From positions 2,232,001-2,296,000 of the forward strand of contig NZ_CP048279.1 of NCBI RefSeq assembly GCF_010365305.1: a stretch of 64,000 bases of DNA, in the 5' to 3' direction. Origin of the DNA: Staphylococcus sp. MI 10-1553. Its GTDB lineage: Bacteria; Bacillota; Bacilli; Staphylococcales; Staphylococcaceae. Positions 61,347 through 64,000 of the stretch are shown piece by piece (position 1 is the first letter of the stretch; the number at the start of each line of letters is the position of its first letter). The notes beneath the pieces were generated by a model. It saw nothing but the letters and a program-made list of their open reading frames with translations. It made no database searches and had not been told where the DNA came from. The translations under genes were made by a program, and so were the position numbers.

Positions 61347-61495
61347 GGCTATTTCATAGTTGTCTACATATTAAAAAAACAACTTAAACCAGCAAATTCA
61401 AAGTTGAAATAAGTCCAATTCAATACTATATTTTCAGCTAAAAATAAATAAAAGCGCATCTAACTTTTCTCAAAGTCTTAGCTGCTTTTTCCATG

Positions 61496-61825
61496 TTAAG
61501 AAGGCGCTCGTTTCTCTGTTCCTTGATGAAACAATAACTTCCAATCACCTTCATAAATTTTCCATATTGATGCTCTATTTGTCTTAATGTGCTGCGTTTG
61601 ATCTACTAAAGTATATGTACATAATCTACAATCTTCTGCTAAATGATAAACTAGAAAATCACTTATTTCATATTCAGCCACATGTAATTCAATACCTTCA
61701 AAATCGTTCTTATCATACACTTTTCCCGACATGTCAAACTCTTTAAAATCTGGATGTAAAACCTCAAAAAAACGTCCACTTTCCCGATTTTCACTTTTCA
61801 AATGTTTCCATTCGTATTCAATCAT
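61496..61825 (-). CDS. SnoaL/DUF4440-like (NTF2-fold) protein
   Basis: A 109-aa protein with the NTF2-like plan: WKHLKSENRESGRFFEVLHPDFKEFDMSGKVYDK at the N-terminus and RASIWKIYEGDWKLLFHQGT at the C-terminus, typical of DUF4440/ketosteroid isomerase-like proteins. A substrate cannot be inferred. TTTGAAGGAGGCATTG precedes the ATG. It is flanked by the broken DUF1828 unit and the fosB pseudogene. Confidence 0.78.
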   Translation of the reverse strand: MIEYEWKHLKSENRESGRFFEVLHPDFKEFDMSGKVYDKNDFEGIELHVAEYEISDFLVYHLAEDCRLCTYTLVDQTQHIKTNRASIWKIYEGDWKLLFHQGTEKRAPS

Positions 61826-61892
61826 TCAATGCCTCCTTCAAATAATTGCGTATTAACAGTACCTTCACTTCCTTATTAAATGTGATTCGTAG

Positions 61893-62317
61893 TTAATGCT
61901 TAAAAAATTTCATATGTTGCTTTTCTTGTTGATAATAATCTAAACGCTCTTGTAAAGTACCGGTATGTAGTTCTATTTTATGACCGTCAGGATCTGTAAA
62001 ATAAATCGATTGCTTGTCTTTAATATTTCTTTCTCTACCCTTTAGTATATTCACTTGATTATTCTTTAGCCAGTAGTACCAACTGTCAAAGTCACTTTCA
62101 CTTATCGAAAAAGCAATATGTGTGTACGATGATTGACTTATCTCTTTTCTAGGTATATTCTTTTCCTCATTTAGCGCTAACCAAACACCTGCTAGGTAAA
62201 ATAGGCTGTGTGCTCCCCTTCAACTAATAATGGCGCTTTTAAGATATCTTTATAGAACTTAATAGAATTTCTTAAATCCGAAACAGAATATGTGATATGA
62301 TTGATAGCATTAATCAT
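61893..62317 (-). pseudogene. fosB: FosB fosfomycin thiol transferase, frameshifted
   Basis: A 140-codon vicinal-oxygen-chelate gene clearly homologous to staphylococcal FosB, which adds bacillithiol to fosfomycin using Mn2+. The metal ligands are present (histidine in INAINHITYS, histidine in SSYTHIAFS, glutamate in HKIELHTGT). One T is missing at about 62198-62202: as written AYFT is followed by TAG, while one extra T restores AYFYLAGVWLALNEEKNIP. Everything after that is intact to the stop at 61893. Loss of function is expected but a single-base reversion would restore it. Confidence 0.88.
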
Positions 62318-62608
62318 GAAATGCGCCTTTCATACTTATCGATTTCATTTATTTCAACGATATTTTACACTATATTTTGCTCAAACAAAATAATAGTTAT
62401 AAATTCCACTATTTAATGAGTATGATTTTTTAGTATGTACTTCTAAAAATATGAGATAAAGTGGATTTCGATATGATTCCTAAAGAAAACATTATAGTCT
62501 TGGCAAATATAGACCTTGAAAAAGACGCTGAACATAAACTAACAATTTAATAAAAAAATTCCTCTCGTCATTAAAAAAACAAGTCCTTCTCCATTCCTTG
62601 TTCAATCA
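62318..62608. other. Spacer between fosB and the enterotoxin gene
   Basis: Mostly AT-rich. A 25-codon plus-strand frame at 62473-62550 (MIPKENIIVLANIDLEKD) has no ribosome site and is not called. Confidence 0.4.
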
Positions 62609-62637
62609 AAAAGCAAGCACCGAAATGCCTGCTTTCA
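62609..62637 (-). terminator. Terminator after the enterotoxin gene
   Basis: GCAGGCATTTCGGTGCTTGC folds as a short stem and TTTTTG follows on the minus strand, about 25 nt after the stop. Confidence 0.8.
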
Positions 62638-62661
62638 AAACTCAACCATCAACAATGGCCT

Positions 62662-63459
62662 TTATTTCTTTGTTAAATGAACTTCAATTTTTACACTTTT
62701 AGAGTCAACAGTCTTATTATCAGCATATATCATTAAATACTTAGATTGATCAAAAGAATTGCCAGGTGGGGGCATCATATCATACCAAAAGGAATCGCCG
62801 TTATATTCAATAAACTTGATATACCCTGTTTCGTATGGTGAACTTCGATCGTCATATAATTTTAATTTCTTAACCAAAAAATTTCTAGCTTTCACATCAA
62901 GTTCTTGCGCCGTTACAAGTTTCTTGTCGGTTTGTATGTCAAAAGATAAAGTATGCCGATTGTCTTCATAAACTTGTATCACAACCGATTGTGATTCATT
63001 ATTATCAAAATGATTGCCTTTATAGTCAGTCAAACCTCCATACATACAAGTTTTGTTCTTAGTTTCATTATTATCTTTTTCTTGTGCAGAGTAATAACAT
63101 CTCGCATAATAATTTGTGCCAAAAATATCTACATGTTGATTTCTATATTTTCCAGCTAACTCTTTACTCAAGAATTCGGTCTTAACTAGTTGATTACTTT
63201 GCGACTTAGGATTTTTTATATTGAAGATTAAATCATGTGCTAAAAAACTATCGATAGATTTAACATTTTGGTCTGATATAAAATCATCTTCATACAAATA
63301 TCTCATGTTCCCCATTACTCCTGCAAATTCGCTTGATTTGTGCAATTGATCTGGTGTGGGGTCTGGTGAACGCTCTGCTAAAGCAACAGACCCACTTGCC
63401 ATCATGAGTATGAATGTAACGCTACAAAATATACTTATAACAAATCGTTTCTTGTTCAT
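62662..63459 (-). CDS. Staphylococcal enterotoxin, SEC/SE-int-like superantigen
   Basis: A 265-aa secreted superantigen. The first 27 residues or so are a signal peptide (MNKKRFVISIFCSVTFILMM then ASGSVALA, cleavage before ERSPDPTPDQLHKSS). The two family signatures are intact: CMYGGLTDYKGNHFDNN, and KKLVTAQELDVKARNFLVKKLKLY. A disulfide loop is likely between C123-type and C137-type cysteines (YARCYYSAQE to KTCMYGG), the emetic loop of SEB/SEC. The protein resembles SEC throughout (HKSSEFAGVMGNMRYLY, SSPYETGYIKFIE, TVDSKSVKIEVHLT). It binds MHC class II and T-cell receptor V-beta. SE-int of the S. intermedius group is the closest named match I recall. Confidence 0.92.
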   Translation of the reverse strand: MNKKRFVISIFCSVTFILMMASGSVALAERSPDPTPDQLHKSSEFAGVMGNMRYLYEDDFISDQNVKSIDSFLAHDLIFNIKNPKSQSNQLVKTEFLSKELAGKYRNQHVDIFGTNYYARCYYSAQEKDNNETKNKTCMYGGLTDYKGNHFDNNESQSVVIQVYEDNRHTLSFDIQTDKKLVTAQELDVKARNFLVKKLKLYDDRSSPYETGYIKFIEYNGDSFWYDMMPPPGNSFDQSKYLMIYADNKTVDSKSVKIEVHLTKK

Positions 63460-63695
63460 AGTGTTCTCCCCTATTCTACATTCTCAAGTATACCTATACA
63501 ACTTATAATAATTTAAATATATAAAAATATCAACTTGTTAAAAACAAAAATTAATAACAATACGAAAACCTTTACCCAGTCATCCTCTATTTCATCATGC
63601 TTCCCTCGATTTTTGGGATGAACATTCATTTTATAACATTGGTCATTTTCATAAAATGATAGCTTTCACAACAAATTACCACTTTCTTTCCACAC

Positions 63696-63757
63696 AAAAA
63701 AGCAAGGTCGATGTGTTAGCGTCATACACTCTTGACACTTTATCGACACTTGCTTTT
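63696..63757. terminator. Terminator-like hairpin, right edge
   Basis: AAAAAAGCAAGGTCGAT pairs with ATCGACACTTGCTTTT (one bulge). T runs lie on both sides, so it could work in either direction. Confidence 0.7.
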
Positions 63758-63785
63758 CAAAAACCCTGTTATTACAAGGTGCTAG

Positions 63786-63992
63786 CTTTATATGTAGTGA
63801 TTGAAGAAGAGCCAAAGTAAGCACAATCATGAAAAATTATTGATGGTCAGTTTCTTTGGTCAACGTATATATTTTGACCATTAAATCACCAAAATATCAA
63901 AAATAATGAAAAACACCTTACAAACGTTAATACATCAATGTTTGTAAGGTGTTTTTAAAATCTAAATATTAGCAATCACTTTATATGTAGTG
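63786..63992 (+). repeat. 14-bp direct repeat CTTTATATGTAGTG
   Basis: Exact copies at 63786-63799 and 63979-63992, 193 bp apart. This may be chance, a duplication, or an attachment-type repeat at the edge of the enterotoxin segment. Confidence 0.4.
63911..63956 (+). terminator. Strong terminator without an obvious gene
   Basis: AAACACCTTACAAACG pairs with TGTTTGTAAGGTGTTT and T residues follow. No protein gene precedes it on the plus strand, so it may end a small RNA beginning after 63760. Confidence 0.7.
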
Positions 63993-64000
63993 GAGACGGC

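Larger units (their letters stand above)
63460..64000. other. Right-edge region with terminators and a short direct repeat
   Basis: No coding frame supported. It contains the enterotoxin promoter region next to 63460, two terminator-type hairpins and a 14-bp direct repeat. The order suggests the 3' end of a unit, or a small RNA, lying between 63760 and 63960. Confidence 0.4.

Noticed and set aside
62473..62550. Short plus-strand frame MIPKENIIVLANIDLEKD
   Set aside because: Only 25 codons, no ribosome site, no similarity recognised.

Overview
The window reads as chromosomal DNA of a low-GC Gram-positive coccus of the genus Staphylococcus. This rests on recognisable staphylococcal proteins: the Mnh1 sodium/proton antiporter, FmtA, a TarM-type wall teichoic acid glycosyltransferase, FosB, SufCDSUB, PopT (DUF368) and a superantigen-type enterotoxin. 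The SEC/SE-int-like enterotoxin and the fact that gene order differs from S. aureus (rocA, rocD and gluD side by side) suggest the Staphylococcus intermedius group (S. pseudintermedius, S. delphini, S. intermedius). The species call is inference.

Layout. 1-5 kb: rocA, rocD and gluD on the minus strand form a catabolic set (ornithine to P5C to glutamate to 2-oxoglutarate) with two CcpA (cre)-like sites, followed by a YugI-type S1 protein. 5-9.8 kb: a small membrane protein with a decayed gene upstream, a cold-shock protein, a formamidase/FmdB pair, a DUF1871 protein, a cyclophilin and KapB. 9.9-15.7 kb: the complete seven-gene mnhA1-G1 operon. 15.7-24.7 kb: a large palindromic intergenic element, a hot-dog thioesterase, an NhaC-like antiporter, leucyl aminopeptidase, type II NADH dehydrogenase, and small Fe-S or thiol proteins (SufA-like, YuzB, YuzD, Nfu) with a second NDH-2-like oxidoreductase. 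24.7-36.4 kb: mostly housekeeping genes (hydroxyacid dehydrogenase, HAD phosphatase, HepT-like protein, YutD, lipoyl synthase, YunD/E/F), a broken nitronate monooxygenase, a CNNM transporter and a CPBP protease. 36.7-40.2 kb is an accessory scar: IS1182-family and IS21-family debris, a gtaB pseudogene with three lesions, and a TarM homologue. 40.6-47.1 kb: the sufCDSUB operon and the divergent popT. 47.1-58.5 kb: a broken small gene, a SAM-riboswitch-controlled metNIQ operon with two metQ genes, gcvH, thioredoxin-like and ArsC/Spx-like proteins, a nitroreductase with a perfect Fur-type palindrome, aroD, D-lactate dehydrogenase, Ohr, a GNAT and a DUF1722 protein. 58.5-64 kb: fmtA, then accessory DNA: a broken two-gene DUF1828/DUF1829 unit, a SnoaL-like protein, a fosB pseudogene and a secreted enterotoxin.

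Themes. Iron-sulfur biogenesis is concentrated here (SufCDSUB, SufA-like carrier, Nfu, and the client LipA). Gene decay is strikingly uneven: the conserved genes are intact, while most accessory genes carry one-base indels, usually in A or T runs. Three copies of a roughly 130-nt structured repeat lie at gene ends (about 15.95, 27.3 and 47.9 kb). I saw no tRNA, rRNA or CRISPR array, no intact insertion sequence, and no convincing undescribed system. The best candidates for something new are the structured repeats, the small-protein plus DUF1828/DUF1829 unit, and a 77-codon frame interrupted by two in-frame amber codons.
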